Shown here: piece by piece, positions 1-6,189 of the stretch
How positions within the stretch are numbered: the first letter of the stretch is position 1
Layout: the number at the start of each line of letters is the position of its first letter
Assembly: GCA_036388295.1 (NCBI GenBank)
Contig: DASVSC010000163.1
Location: 1 to 7,366, forward strand
Direction: 5' to 3'
Source of the DNA: RYN-431 sp036388295
Lineage (GTDB): Bacteria; Planctomycetota; Phycisphaerae; Tepidisphaerales; Tepidisphaeraceae
Length of the DNA: 7,366 nt
The notes under the pieces: model-generated
Database searches by the model: none
The model's input: the letters and a program-made list of their open reading frames with translations, nothing else
Told to the model about the DNA's origin: nothing
Program-made: the position numbers and the translations under genes

Positions 1-190
1 CGTCGGTCGGGCGGTCCATGCCGGCGATCAGGTGCAACAGCGTGCTTTTGCCGGAGCCGGACGGACCCATCAGCGCGACGAACTCGCCGCGGCGGACGGT
101 CACATCGACGCGCTCCAACGCCGAAACGCTGACCTGCCCACGTTGAAACGTTTTGGTCAATTCAATGGCTTGTACTGCGATGTCCGACAT
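1..190 (-). CDS. ABC transporter ATP-binding subunit (MacB/LolD type), 3' part beyond window
   Basis: This is the nucleotide-binding subunit of the tripartite exporter encoded by this operon; it would hydrolyse ATP at the cytoplasmic face of the inner membrane to drive the FtsX-like permeases. Only the first 63 residues are in the window. They begin MSDIAVQAIELTKTF, an N-terminal strand with an aromatic A-loop position at F15. The RRGEF turn (33-37) leads into a perfect Walker A, GPSGSGKST (42-50, K48), followed by LLHLIAG, which is typical of the LolD/MacB/DevA branch. Signature, Walker B and H-loop lie outside the window. The start is supported by GGGAG (197-201 on the complement) six bases before the ATG. 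It begins 12 bases after the adaptor stop, so it is the last gene seen in the operon. Family is sure; the exact subfamily and substrate are not. Confidence 0.93.
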   Translation of the reverse strand, partial: MSDIAVQAIELTKTFQRGQVSVSALERVDVTVRRGEFVALMGPSGSGKSTLLHLIAGMDRPTD

Positions 191-202
191 CAGCCGCTCC
201 CG

Positions 203-1561
203 TTAATCCGCGACTTTAACTTCCAAAGATTCCTGCAACCCGGCCGGCGGATCAACGATCAAGTCTTCGCCGCCGATCAGGCCTTTGCGGATTTCCACTT
301 CGCCGTCGCGCGCCGTGCCCGTCGTCACGTCGCGCCGCACCGCTCTTCCACTTTCGACGACGAAAACCGCACCGTCGCGCACGGCGGTTACGGGAACGCG
401 CAGCAACGGCCGGTCTGTCGCCGCCTGCGACGACGCCTGCCGTGTGGCGGCCAGTTTCTTCGTCGACAGGAACGACACCGTCGCGTTCATGTCCGGCCGG
501 AGCCGCTCGTCCGGGTTGATCACCTTTACCCGAACCTGCACGGTCGCCTTCTGCCGATTCGCTTCGGGCGAAATCAGGTCAACCACCCCGCTGTACCGCC
601 GGTCCGGATAAGCGTCGGTGACGATCCAGCACGGCTGCTTCGGCTCGACCTTGGCAAAGTCGTTCTGGCTCACGTCCAGATCCACGCGCAAGTCGCCGAG
701 GTCGGCGATCGAGACGACGAAGCCCTTAGCCCCGTTTTCGCCGACGAAACCGTTCGTGACGAACTCGCCGACTTCGACGTTGCGCGACAGCACGGTCGCG
801 TCGACGGGCGAACGGATGACGGTGTTGTCCAAGTCGACGCGCACCAGTGATAAGCCCCCTTCGAGCTGGCGGACCGTGCCGCGCTGCGCGTTGATCTGCT
901 CTTTGCGCGGGCCGAGGCGGGCGAGTTCCAGTTGCTGGCGGTCGGAATCAATCTGTGCCTCGCGGGCGGCCACAAGCGCCTCGGCGTCGTCGATCTGCTG
1001 CCGTGAGACGGCTTTCGTTTTTTCCAACTCGGCCAAGCGCTTCAGGTTCGTCTGCGCGACGGCCAACTCTGCCAGGGATTTATTGACGACCGCCTGCGCC
1101 GCCGCAATTTCCTGTGGCCTTGAGCCGGCCAGCAGTTCGTCCAGCCGGGCCTTGGCGTTGTCGAGCTGGCCCTGCTGCTGGGTGACGCGGGCGCGGTACT
1201 CGTCGTCTTCCAGGCGGACCATCACGTCGCCCTTTTTGATGCGGTCGCCCATCTCCACGCCCACCCACGCCACGCGTCCGATGACCTTGCTGGCCAGTTC
1301 GATTTTGTGCGCGGCGACGATGTAGCCGGTGGCGTTCAGCACGGTCGGGTCGGCCGTCGCTTCGGCGCCTTCGGGCATGCGGACGCGCATCGTCTTGACC
1401 GAGACCGCTGGCACCGGCCAGAGCAGGAAAGCGCCCGCGCCGACCAGCAGCAACACCAACAGCAACAGCCACGGCCAGCGGGCGGTTTCGGTGCGCCGGG
1501 CCTTGTCGGACTTGTCGATGCGGAGTTTGGAAAGCTCGCCGTCCATCATCGTTCCAATCAT
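203..1561 (-). CDS. HlyD/RND-type periplasmic adaptor (membrane fusion protein) of an ABC exporter
   Basis: This periplasmic adaptor would link the FtsX-like permeases to an outer-membrane or periplasmic exit. The 452 residues run: short basic cytoplasmic head (1-29); one membrane anchor rich in Leu/Val (about 30-48); first lipoyl half-motif (about 76-118, with VGVEMGDRIKKGDVMVRL); long Ala/Gln/Glu/Leu-rich alpha-helical hairpin (about 120-240); second lipoyl half starting DNTVIRSPVDATV (245-257); beta-barrel (about 291-365); membrane-proximal domain to the end (LRVPVTAVRDGAVFVV and beyond). The order and length fit DevB/MacA-like adaptors. The ATG given here overlaps the permease TGA as ATGA, suggesting translational coupling. 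A GAAGGA lies at 1561-1566, too close for that ATG but usable for the in-frame ATG at 1549 (Met5) or 1546 (Met6), so the true protein may be 4-5 residues shorter. No lipobox is seen. Family confident; cargo unknown. Confidence 0.93.
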   Translation of the reverse strand: MIGTMMDGELSKLRIDKSDKARRTETARWPWLLLLVLLLVGAGAFLLWPVPAVSVKTMRVRMPEGAEATADPTVLNATGYIVAAHKIELASKVIGRVAWVGVEMGDRIKKGDVMVRLEDDEYRARVTQQQGQLDNAKARLDELLAGSRPQEIAAAQAVVNKSLAELAVAQTNLKRLAELEKTKAVSRQQIDDAEALVAAREAQIDSDRQQLELARLGPRKEQINAQRGTVRQLEGGLSLVRVDLDNTVIRSPVDATVLSRNVEVGEFVTNGFVGENGAKGFVVSIADLGDLRVDLDVSQNDFAKVEPKQPCWIVTDAYPDRRYSGVVDLISPEANRQKATVQVRVKVINPDERLRPDMNATVSFLSTKKLAATRQASSQAATDRPLLRVPVTAVRDGAVFVVESGRAVRRDVTTGTARDGEVEIRKGLIGGEDLIVDPPAGLQESLEVKVAD

Positions 1562-2784
1562 CCTTCACGCATGGCGGCGACAATGCCGGTTCGCGCCGCC
1601 GCCCAGGCCGGCAACAGGCCGCCGATGACGCCGATCAGCGTGGCGAACAGCAGGCCCGCGACGGCGGCCGTCCAGTCGATTCGGAATTGAAAGGCGACCT
1701 CGCTGAACGTCGAAAAATTACCGACGCCGGTCGTCAGTCCGTTGATCGGCAGGGCCAGCAGAATGCCGACCACGCCGCCGATCAGGGCCAGGCAGACCGA
1801 TTCCAGAACGAACGACCGCAGGATGGCGAATCGGCCGAAGCCGAGGGCGCGCAGGGTGCCGATTTCGCGGGAACGACGGGCGACGGCGGCGTACATGGTG
1901 TTCGTCGCCGCGAAGCCGCTGCCGATCGCCATGATGACGGCCACGGAGAAACCGAGGGCTTGTAGCGGGGCGCCGCTGCTGCTCATGCCGGCGTAATACT
2001 TTTTCTCGCCCATCACGTTCGCGTTCAGCCGCTGATCATCGGCGATGCCAAAGGCCTTGAGGAACGCGGGCTCGACGACGTTCTTGTCGGTCGTGGCTTT
2101 CTCGGCCGTCGCGATCTGGCGCTGTGCTTCGTCGGTCGCGATGTCGGCGCGGATGAGCAGGGAGTTGCTGCCGCCCTCCTGCTCGAAGTCGCCGCGCAGC
2201 TGGTTGAGGTCGGTCCACATCTCGCTGTTGGCGGCCGACTCGCCCGATGTGAAGACGCCGACGACTTCCCACATCCCGCGGCCGAAGCGAATCTGGTTGC
2301 CGAGGCGGGCGCTCGGGTAACGGCGTGCGACGGACTCGCCGACGATCACCTGCCGCAGGCCGGGCGCGAACATCTTGCCGGATTGGATTTCGACGTCGCG
2401 CATGCTCAGCCCGATCGGCAGCATGCCGCGCACGCTGATATTCATGCCTTCGGGCGAATCGACGCTCGGCAGGTTCACGACGGTAATGGCCTCGGGCGAC
2501 ACCATCGGCTCGCCCTCGGCCGTCTTGGCGATGCCGGGCAGGCGGCGGACGATCTGGTAGGTTTCGCCGCTGACGGTGGAACTCAGCTCGGCGTCGACGC
2601 CTTTGCGCAGCACCAGGAACTGCCGCGGGTCGCCGCTGCCCGCGAACACACGCTGCAGGCCGGCCGTGAGGGCGAGCGCGACGACCAGCACCGCCACCGT
2701 CAGGCCGATGCCGATGGCGGTCATCAGCGTGGTGCCTTTACGCTCGACGAGGTTGCGGACGTTGTATTGGACCGGTACGCCCAT
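1558..2784 (-). CDS. FtsX/MacB-like ABC transporter permease (second permease of the operon)
   Basis: Inner-membrane permease of the type-VII (MacB/LolCE/DevC) fold, 408 residues. The layout is canonical: a short amphipathic N-terminus (MGVPVQYNVRNLVERKGTT), TM1 about 20-43, a large periplasmic domain of about 230 residues, then three C-terminal helices at about 274-301, 321-349 and 373-396. Between TM2 and TM3 the sequence RRSREIGTLRALGFGR (303-318) is the conserved cytoplasmic coupling region that contacts the ATPase. The C-terminus ends LLPAWAAARTGIVAAMREG, matching the usual P-A-x-A-A-R ending. It follows the other permease by 3 bases and overlaps the adaptor start by 4. A weak GGGA lies six bases before the start. 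It differs clearly from the upstream permease in the periplasmic domain, so it is a paralogue rather than a recent duplicate; the two probably form a heterodimer like LolC/LolE. Substrate unknown. Confidence 0.93.
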   Translation of the reverse strand: MGVPVQYNVRNLVERKGTTLMTAIGIGLTVAVLVVALALTAGLQRVFAGSGDPRQFLVLRKGVDAELSSTVSGETYQIVRRLPGIAKTAEGEPMVSPEAITVVNLPSVDSPEGMNISVRGMLPIGLSMRDVEIQSGKMFAPGLRQVIVGESVARRYPSARLGNQIRFGRGMWEVVGVFTSGESAANSEMWTDLNQLRGDFEQEGGSNSLLIRADIATDEAQRQIATAEKATTDKNVVEPAFLKAFGIADDQRLNANVMGEKKYYAGMSSSGAPLQALGFSVAVIMAIGSGFAATNTMYAAVARRSREIGTLRALGFGRFAILRSFVLESVCLALIGGVVGILLALPINGLTTGVGNFSTFSEVAFQFRIDWTAAVAGLLFATLIGVIGGLLPAWAAARTGIVAAMREG

Positions 2785-2787
2785 GGC

Positions 2788-3939
2788 TTATCCCGTGAAG
2801 CGAAGTGATTCGACGACGTTCTTCCGCGACGCCGCCAGCGCCGGCACCAGCGCCGCCAGCAGGCCGATCAACGCCGCGATGCCGAGGACGATTGCCGCCG
2901 CCTGCCATTTGATGCCCTGGAACCCGAAACCGGCCGTTCCTGCCGCGATGGCCCGCGCCAACAGCCATCCCAAACCCAGCCCGGCCAAGCCGCCCAGCAG
3001 GCTGATCAGCACCGACTCGGCCAGCACCAATTGCAGAATCTCGCCCGGCGTGTAGCCGAGCGTGCGAAGAATCGCGACCTCCCGCGTCCGCTCGCGCACG
3101 GCCATGGCCACGGTGTTGGCCGACACCAGCAGAATCGTGAACGTCACCGCGCCGCAAATCGCGGCCAGGAACAGTTTGATGTTGCCCAGGAACGCGAGGA
3201 ACGATCGGCCGAACTCTTTTTCGGATTCAGTGCGAGTCGGGTACGGCGAGTTATCGAACATTGCGTCGATCGCCCGAGCGATGCGAGGCACGTCCGCCGG
3301 CTTTTCCGCCAGCAGCATGTACGTGCCCACCGAATCGCGCGTGGAACTACCGACCGGCAGCAGCTCGGAAAGATAATCGCGGTGAAAAATTAGGCACTCG
3401 GTGTTCGGTGGGTGCTTGAACACCGCCGCTACGGTGAGTTCCAGTGTGACCGCATAGATGTCGCCGACGATGGTGACTCGGTCGCCGACTTTGATCTTGT
3501 ATTCATTGGCGATCTTCTCTCCGATCGCGCAGGCCGTGCGCTGCTGCTTGAACGCCTTGACCTGTTCCGGCGGCGCGGACCAGTCGGAACGCAGGTCGAA
3601 GATGCGATCGGCATCGACGGCAAAGCGGGCGAAGAAGTTTTTCGGCTCGACGTAAACGCCTTGAAACCATGTCCAAGCCGACACGCCGCGCACACCGGGC
3701 ACGGCTTCCAAACGGGCCTGATGGCTGGCGGGCAGCGGCTGGGTCAGTGACACGCGGTGGCGGCAGATCAGGCGCAGCGCTTCGGAAGGCGAGGAATCTT
3801 CGCCGTAGAAAAAGCCCTGGTAAATCGCCAGCAGCAACGCCAGCAACGACAGCGATACGGCGCTGCTGGCCAGCGTCAGCAGTGTGCGACGCCGGTTGCG
3901 GAGGACGTTTCGAATGACGAGCGGTGCGAGTCGCAGCAT
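2788..3939 (-). CDS. FtsX-like ABC transporter permease (first gene of the exporter operon)
   Basis: First cistron of the exporter operon, 383 residues, an inner-membrane permease with the FtsX/MacB topology. It starts MLRLAPLVIRNVLRNRRRTLLT, the common basic N-terminus of this family. TM1 is about 19-42, then a periplasmic domain of about 210 residues, then TM2 about 252-281, TM3 about 303-330 and TM4 about 347-370. RERTREVAILRTLGYTPGEI (282-301) is the coupling region, and the protein ends VPALAASRKNVVESLRFTG. The periplasmic domain has the segment ICRHRVSLTQPLP (58-70), recalled from other bacterial members but of unassigned function. No Shine-Dalgarno is visible before the ATG and no other start codon in frame lies close upstream, so the start is fair but not proven. 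It probably pairs with the permease encoded 3 bases downstream. Confidence 0.92.
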   Translation of the reverse strand: MLRLAPLVIRNVLRNRRRTLLTLASSAVSLSLLALLLAIYQGFFYGEDSSPSEALRLICRHRVSLTQPLPASHQARLEAVPGVRGVSAWTWFQGVYVEPKNFFARFAVDADRIFDLRSDWSAPPEQVKAFKQQRTACAIGEKIANEYKIKVGDRVTIVGDIYAVTLELTVAAVFKHPPNTECLIFHRDYLSELLPVGSSTRDSVGTYMLLAEKPADVPRIARAIDAMFDNSPYPTRTESEKEFGRSFLAFLGNIKLFLAAICGAVTFTILLVSANTVAMAVRERTREVAILRTLGYTPGEILQLVLAESVLISLLGGLAGLGLGWLLARAIAAGTAGFGFQGIKWQAAAIVLGIAALIGLLAALVPALAASRKNVVESLRFTG

Positions 3940-4059
3940 AAAATGAGATTCGGGCGGCGAACCGACGCATGGTAACGGCGGCCGGACCGTTCGGCCAGAA
4001 TCAGGAGCTTCGCGGTGGCTGCCGGTCCGCCGCGGCCGCGTATCGGCCCCACACCTGCT
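3940..4059. other. 120-base spacer between arabinofuranosidase and exporter operon
   Basis: This short GC-rich spacer separates two co-directional minus-strand units. It contains an imperfect short inverted repeat (3980-3996, GGCCG/CGGCC arms) with no T-run on the minus strand. It also holds a perfect 10-base palindrome CGCGGCCGCG (4031-4040), which is unremarkable at this GC content. I see no convincing -10/-35 pair for the exporter operon and no convincing terminator for the upstream gene, so either read-through or a promoter type I cannot recognise is likely. Confidence 0.4.
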
Positions 4060-5577
4060 TCACCCCGGCCGGGAGGCCAAACGAACGGCGACGAAGCCCG
4101 TGCGCGGCACCGTCACACGCACGCGGTTGTCCTCCAACACGGCCGAACCGGCAGTCGGACGGACACGACCCGGAGCGTCGAACGTGTTCCCGGCCTTCAA
4201 ATCGTCGCCGGCCAACTGCGTCGTCTGTTCGATCGCTGTCACGGTCCGGTCGCCGATGTCGACAAACGCCGTGATCGGGTCGGTCTGGCGGCGGTTGACG
4301 CAGAAGACGTTGATCGAACCATTCGCCGGGTTGAACGTGGCCGAAACGTCGAGCGCGGGCACGTCACCCCGCTGGCCGGCTTTGTAGACCGGCGATTGCA
4401 CGACGGGCGTCAGCGAACGTGAACCGCTCATGACGTTTTGGGCGAACATCACGAAGGCGTGATAAATCGTCTGCAGCACCAGGCCGTCGGGTTTGGTCAT
4501 GATCGGCGCGATCACGTTGACGATCTGCGCCAGGCACGCCACCTTCACCACATCGGCCCGGCGGATGAACGCATTCAAATACTGCGCGGCAACGAGGGCA
4601 TCTTCCAAGTTGTACCACTCCTCCAACAGGTGCGGCGCGTGCTGCCAATGGCCGTCGACGTGGTCGCCGGTGTTGGAGCGGTACCAGGCGTTCCATTCGT
4701 CGAACGACAGGTGCACCTGCTTGTCACTGCGCTTCATGCCACGCACGTAGCCGAGCAACGAGGCGTAGTCGGTAATGACACGGTCAACCTCTACGCCCTC
4801 GGCCAAATACCAGGCGGAATCGTCGATCAAATTGTTGCTGTAACGGTGGGCGGAGATGTAGTCGACGCTGTCCCAGGCGTATTCGAGCACCTCGCGGTCG
4901 TACGCCAGATACGTCGCCATGCCGCGGCCTGACGAGCCGCAGGCGACCGTTTCGATGGAACGGTCCAAGCCTTTCATCATCGCGCCCGCTTCACGCGCGC
5001 GTTGCGCATACACGCCGGCCGGGCAGTGGCCGGCCTGCCAGGGGCCGTCCATTTCGTTGCCCAGGCACCAGAGCTTGACGTTGTACGGGTCGGCGTGGCC
5101 GTTGGCTTTTCGCAGATCGGCCCAGGCGCTGCCGGTACCGAGATTGCAGTATTCCAGCAGCGCCGCCGCCTCCGCCGCCCCGCCCGTGCCTAGATTGACG
5201 GCCATCATCGGCTCGGTATTCGCCAGCTTGCACCATTGCATGAACTCGTCGGTGCCGAACTGATTGCTCTCCAGGGATCGCCAAGCGAAGTCGCGCCGCA
5301 CCGGCCGCTTGTCACGTGGACCGATGCCGTCGCGCCAGTCATAGCAGCTGACAAAGTTCCCGCCGGGATATCGCATGATCGGCATCGCCAGCGGCCGCAG
5401 GGCCTGCAGTACGTCGGTGCGAAAACCGTTGCCGTCGATCAGACGGTGTGTGTTGCCGGGGTCATACATCCCCTCGTACACGCACCGGCCCAAATGCTCG
5501 GCAAAGCCGCCGAAAATGCGGCGATCGACGGTGCCGACGTGGTGGTGAGTATCCAGCTGAATGCGGGCGTGGCTCAT
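4060..5577 (-). CDS. abfA: Intracellular alpha-L-arabinofuranosidase, glycoside hydrolase family 51
   Basis: Retaining glycosidase that removes terminal alpha-L-arabinofuranosyl groups from arabinoxylan or arabinan oligosaccharides (EC 3.2.1.55). The 505 residues have no signal peptide, so it would act in the cytoplasm on imported oligosaccharides. Visible GH51 motifs are: FGGFAEHLGRCVYEGMYDP (22-40); RYPGGNFVSCYDWRDGIGP (69-87); CLGNEMDGPW, with N174 and acid/base E175; SAHRYSN (242-248) with H244 and Y246; FDEWNAWY (292-299) with nucleophile E294; and Q351 in the barrel. E175/E294 coincide with the numbering of the well-studied Geobacillus stearothermophilus enzyme, and the length is near its roughly 500 residues, so the gene is complete. 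The TIM barrel spans about 15-375 and a C-terminal beta-sandwich about 385-505. The start has GGAG six bases upstream. No sugar transporter or other pentose gene lies beside it. Family very sure; fine substrate preference is not. Confidence 0.96.
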   Translation of the reverse strand: MSHARIQLDTHHHVGTVDRRIFGGFAEHLGRCVYEGMYDPGNTHRLIDGNGFRTDVLQALRPLAMPIMRYPGGNFVSCYDWRDGIGPRDKRPVRRDFAWRSLESNQFGTDEFMQWCKLANTEPMMAVNLGTGGAAEAAALLEYCNLGTGSAWADLRKANGHADPYNVKLWCLGNEMDGPWQAGHCPAGVYAQRAREAGAMMKGLDRSIETVACGSSGRGMATYLAYDREVLEYAWDSVDYISAHRYSNNLIDDSAWYLAEGVEVDRVITDYASLLGYVRGMKRSDKQVHLSFDEWNAWYRSNTGDHVDGHWQHAPHLLEEWYNLEDALVAAQYLNAFIRRADVVKVACLAQIVNVIAPIMTKPDGLVLQTIYHAFVMFAQNVMSGSRSLTPVVQSPVYKAGQRGDVPALDVSATFNPANGSINVFCVNRRQTDPITAFVDIGDRTVTAIEQTTQLAGDDLKAGNTFDAPGRVRPTAGSAVLEDNRVRVTVPRTGFVAVRLASRPG

Positions 5578-5610
5578 TCAAATCTCCACGCCCACTATGC
5601 CCGACCCGCG

Positions 5611-5640
5611 GCTGCTCGTGCAATCCGCGAGCACGGCAGC
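5611..5640. repeat. Imperfect inverted repeat in the arabinofuranosidase leader
   Basis: Read on the minus strand, GCTGC-CGTGC pairs with GCACG-A-GCAGC around a 9-base loop: a 10-bp stem with one bulged A. It lies 34 bases before the GH51 start codon. It could be an operator for a sugar-responsive regulator or a leader hairpin. It does not match any operator consensus I know, and no regulator gene is in the window. Confidence 0.4.
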
Positions 5641-5668
5641 TTAGTCGACAAAGGCCAAGATCCAACGC

Positions 5669-5696
5669 AAAGAGCACCGGCAAGCCGGTGCTCTTT
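5669..5696 (-). terminator. Hairpin terminator downstream of tmRNA
   Basis: A perfect 13-bp inverted repeat (AAAGAGCACCGGC / GCCGGTGCTCTTT) is separated by only two bases. On the minus strand the top folds as G(CUUG)C, a known stable tetraloop, on a 12-bp stem. It begins 14 bases after the tmRNA discriminator base. The stem ends in A-run/T-run flanks, but the T-run is only three long, followed by GCG, so it is a strong hairpin with a short U-tract. The symmetric A/T ends could let it stop transcription from either side. It separates ssrA from the arabinofuranosidase gene. Confidence 0.85.
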
Positions 5697-5936
5697 ACGA
5701 TCCTGTCGGATGGAGGCGGGGGGAATTGAACCCCCGTCCTGAGATAACCCGAATGACAGCCTCTACATGCGTAGTCGAATGATTTATTGTCGACCCGGCG
5801 GACGAGCATCGACACCCTGCCGCCGGGACCAGACGTCTGTTTCTTAGCCGTTCCACAACGTCCGATGGAACGACCCAGCCCGCGAATGTTCGAGTGACGG
5901 CCAGCGAGCATCGCCGTCAACCCCGAGACCGCTGTG

Positions 5937-5957
5937 CTTAACGTAAAAAACGTTAAG
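5937..5957 (-). other. Hairpin just after the tmRNA tag stop codon (helix 5-like)
   Basis: CTTAACGT and ACGTTAAG pair as an 8-bp stem around a loop of five U residues on the RNA. It begins at the base following the tag TAA stop. Position matches the helix that closes the mRNA-like domain in other tmRNAs. The stem and loop are strikingly AT-rich compared with the surrounding sequence. Confidence 0.65.
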
Positions 5958-6026
5958 TTAGGCAGCCATTGCGAACGCGGGAGCGCCGAAACCGACGCGA
6001 CCCGCCACTGCACCATTGTTATTGGC
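5958..6026 (-). CDS. ssrA: tmRNA-encoded proteolysis tag (mRNA-like domain, 22 residues plus stop)
   Basis: Inside the tmRNA, the reading frame starts at the probable resume codon GCC (6026-6024), preceded by TTAACT as in many bacterial tmRNAs. It encodes a 22-residue peptide starting ANNNGAVAGR, continuing VGF, and ending GAPAFAMAA, then TAA (5960-5958). The final alanines after hydrophobic residues resemble the LAA/VAA ends seen by ClpXP and related proteases. With the tRNA-borne alanine the full tag is 23 residues. There is no initiation codon because translation resumes from a stalled ribosome. The other two frames do not give a plausible tag: the adjacent frame beginning GCAAAT stops after six codons. 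The resume position is inferred from sequence. Confidence 0.85.
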   Translation of the reverse strand, partial: ANNNGAVAGRVGFGAPAFAMAA

Positions 6027-6132
6027 AGTTAATATTTGCCAGCTTTTGTAACCGGGCCAAGCTGACATCCCGGGCATGCCACCATCACCGTAGTCGTCCA
6101 GTCGAAACCGGTCGCCCCCGATGAACCGTCAC

Positions 6133-6160
6133 ATTATACCAAGCCGTTACGGGCGATCAA
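6133..6160 (-). promoter_or_regulatory. ssrA promoter with extended -10
   Basis: Read on the minus strand: TTGATC (6160-6155), 16 bases, then TATAAT (6138-6133), a perfect consensus -10 preceded by TGG (TGnTATAAT, extended -10). The mature tmRNA 5' end is 13 bases after the -10, so the primary transcript probably starts several bases earlier and is trimmed by RNase P, as known for tmRNA. A strong housekeeping-sigma promoter suits a constitutive abundant RNA. Confidence 0.85.
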
Positions 6161-6161
6161 C

Positions 6162-6189
6162 TTAATCTTGGGCGGCTTGGCCCTATCAT
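6162..6189 (+). promoter_or_regulatory. Possible promoter of the flavoprotein gene (leaderless arrangement)
   Basis: TATCAT (6184-6189) matches five of six -10 consensus bases. A weak TTAATC (6162-6167) sits 16 bases upstream as the -35. The -10 ends 7 bases before the ATG, so transcription would begin at or next to the start codon. The weak -35 makes this moderate only. Confidence 0.5.

Larger units (their letters stand above)
5711..6119 (-). ncRNA. ssrA: tmRNA (transfer-messenger RNA), one-piece
   Basis: tmRNA rescues ribosomes stalled on broken mRNA: charged with alanine, it enters the empty A site, then serves as template for a degradation tag. The 5' end GGGGGCG (6119-6113) pairs with CGCCTCC (5718-5712) as a 7-bp acceptor stem. 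The third pair is G:U (6117:5714), the alanine identity element, and the discriminator is A (5711). The T arm is GGGGG-TTCAATT-CCCCC (5735-5719). The 5' domain has GGTTTCGACTGG and GGTGGCATGCCCGGG, matching the conserved tmRNA 5' region, and the 3' domain has GACTACGCATGTAGA. A likely PK1 stem pairs CAGCTT with AAGCTG (6064-6059 with 6045-6040). The two halves are in normal order, so the gene is not circularly permuted. CCA is not encoded (TCC follows the A), so it must be added enzymatically. About 409 nt; SmpB would be the partner. Confidence 0.97.

Noticed and set aside
32..850. 272-residue plus-strand open frame at the left edge
   Set aside because: It lies opposite the ATPase and adaptor genes, is His/Arg-rich, and spans the junction of two well-supported genes.
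3980..3996. Short hairpin as terminator of the GH51 gene
   Set aside because: The stem is short with an A-C mismatch and there is no T-run on the transcribed side.
4031..4040. 10-base palindrome CGCGGCCGCG as operator
   Set aside because: Such GC-only palindromes are expected by chance in this base composition and there is no promoter beside it.
5594..5623. TTGCAC-N18-CATAGT as promoter of the GH51 gene
   Set aside because: The hexamers match only 3/6 and 4/6, and the implied start would fall inside the Shine-Dalgarno sequence.
5578..5711. Genomic-island attachment site at the ssrA 3' end
   Set aside because: tmRNA 3' ends are common integration sites, but I see no repeated copy of the 3' end and no integrase in the window.
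5711..5740. Possible tRNA gene (T arm and acceptor end)
   Set aside because: The matching 5' acceptor strand is about 400 bases away at 6113-6119, with tag frame and pseudoknot stem between, so this is the tRNA-like part of tmRNA.
5462..6016. 184-residue minus-strand open frame across the ssrA gene and the GH51 start
   Set aside because: It runs through the structured tmRNA, the terminator and the start of the GH51 gene; the protein is low-complexity with no recognisable domain.
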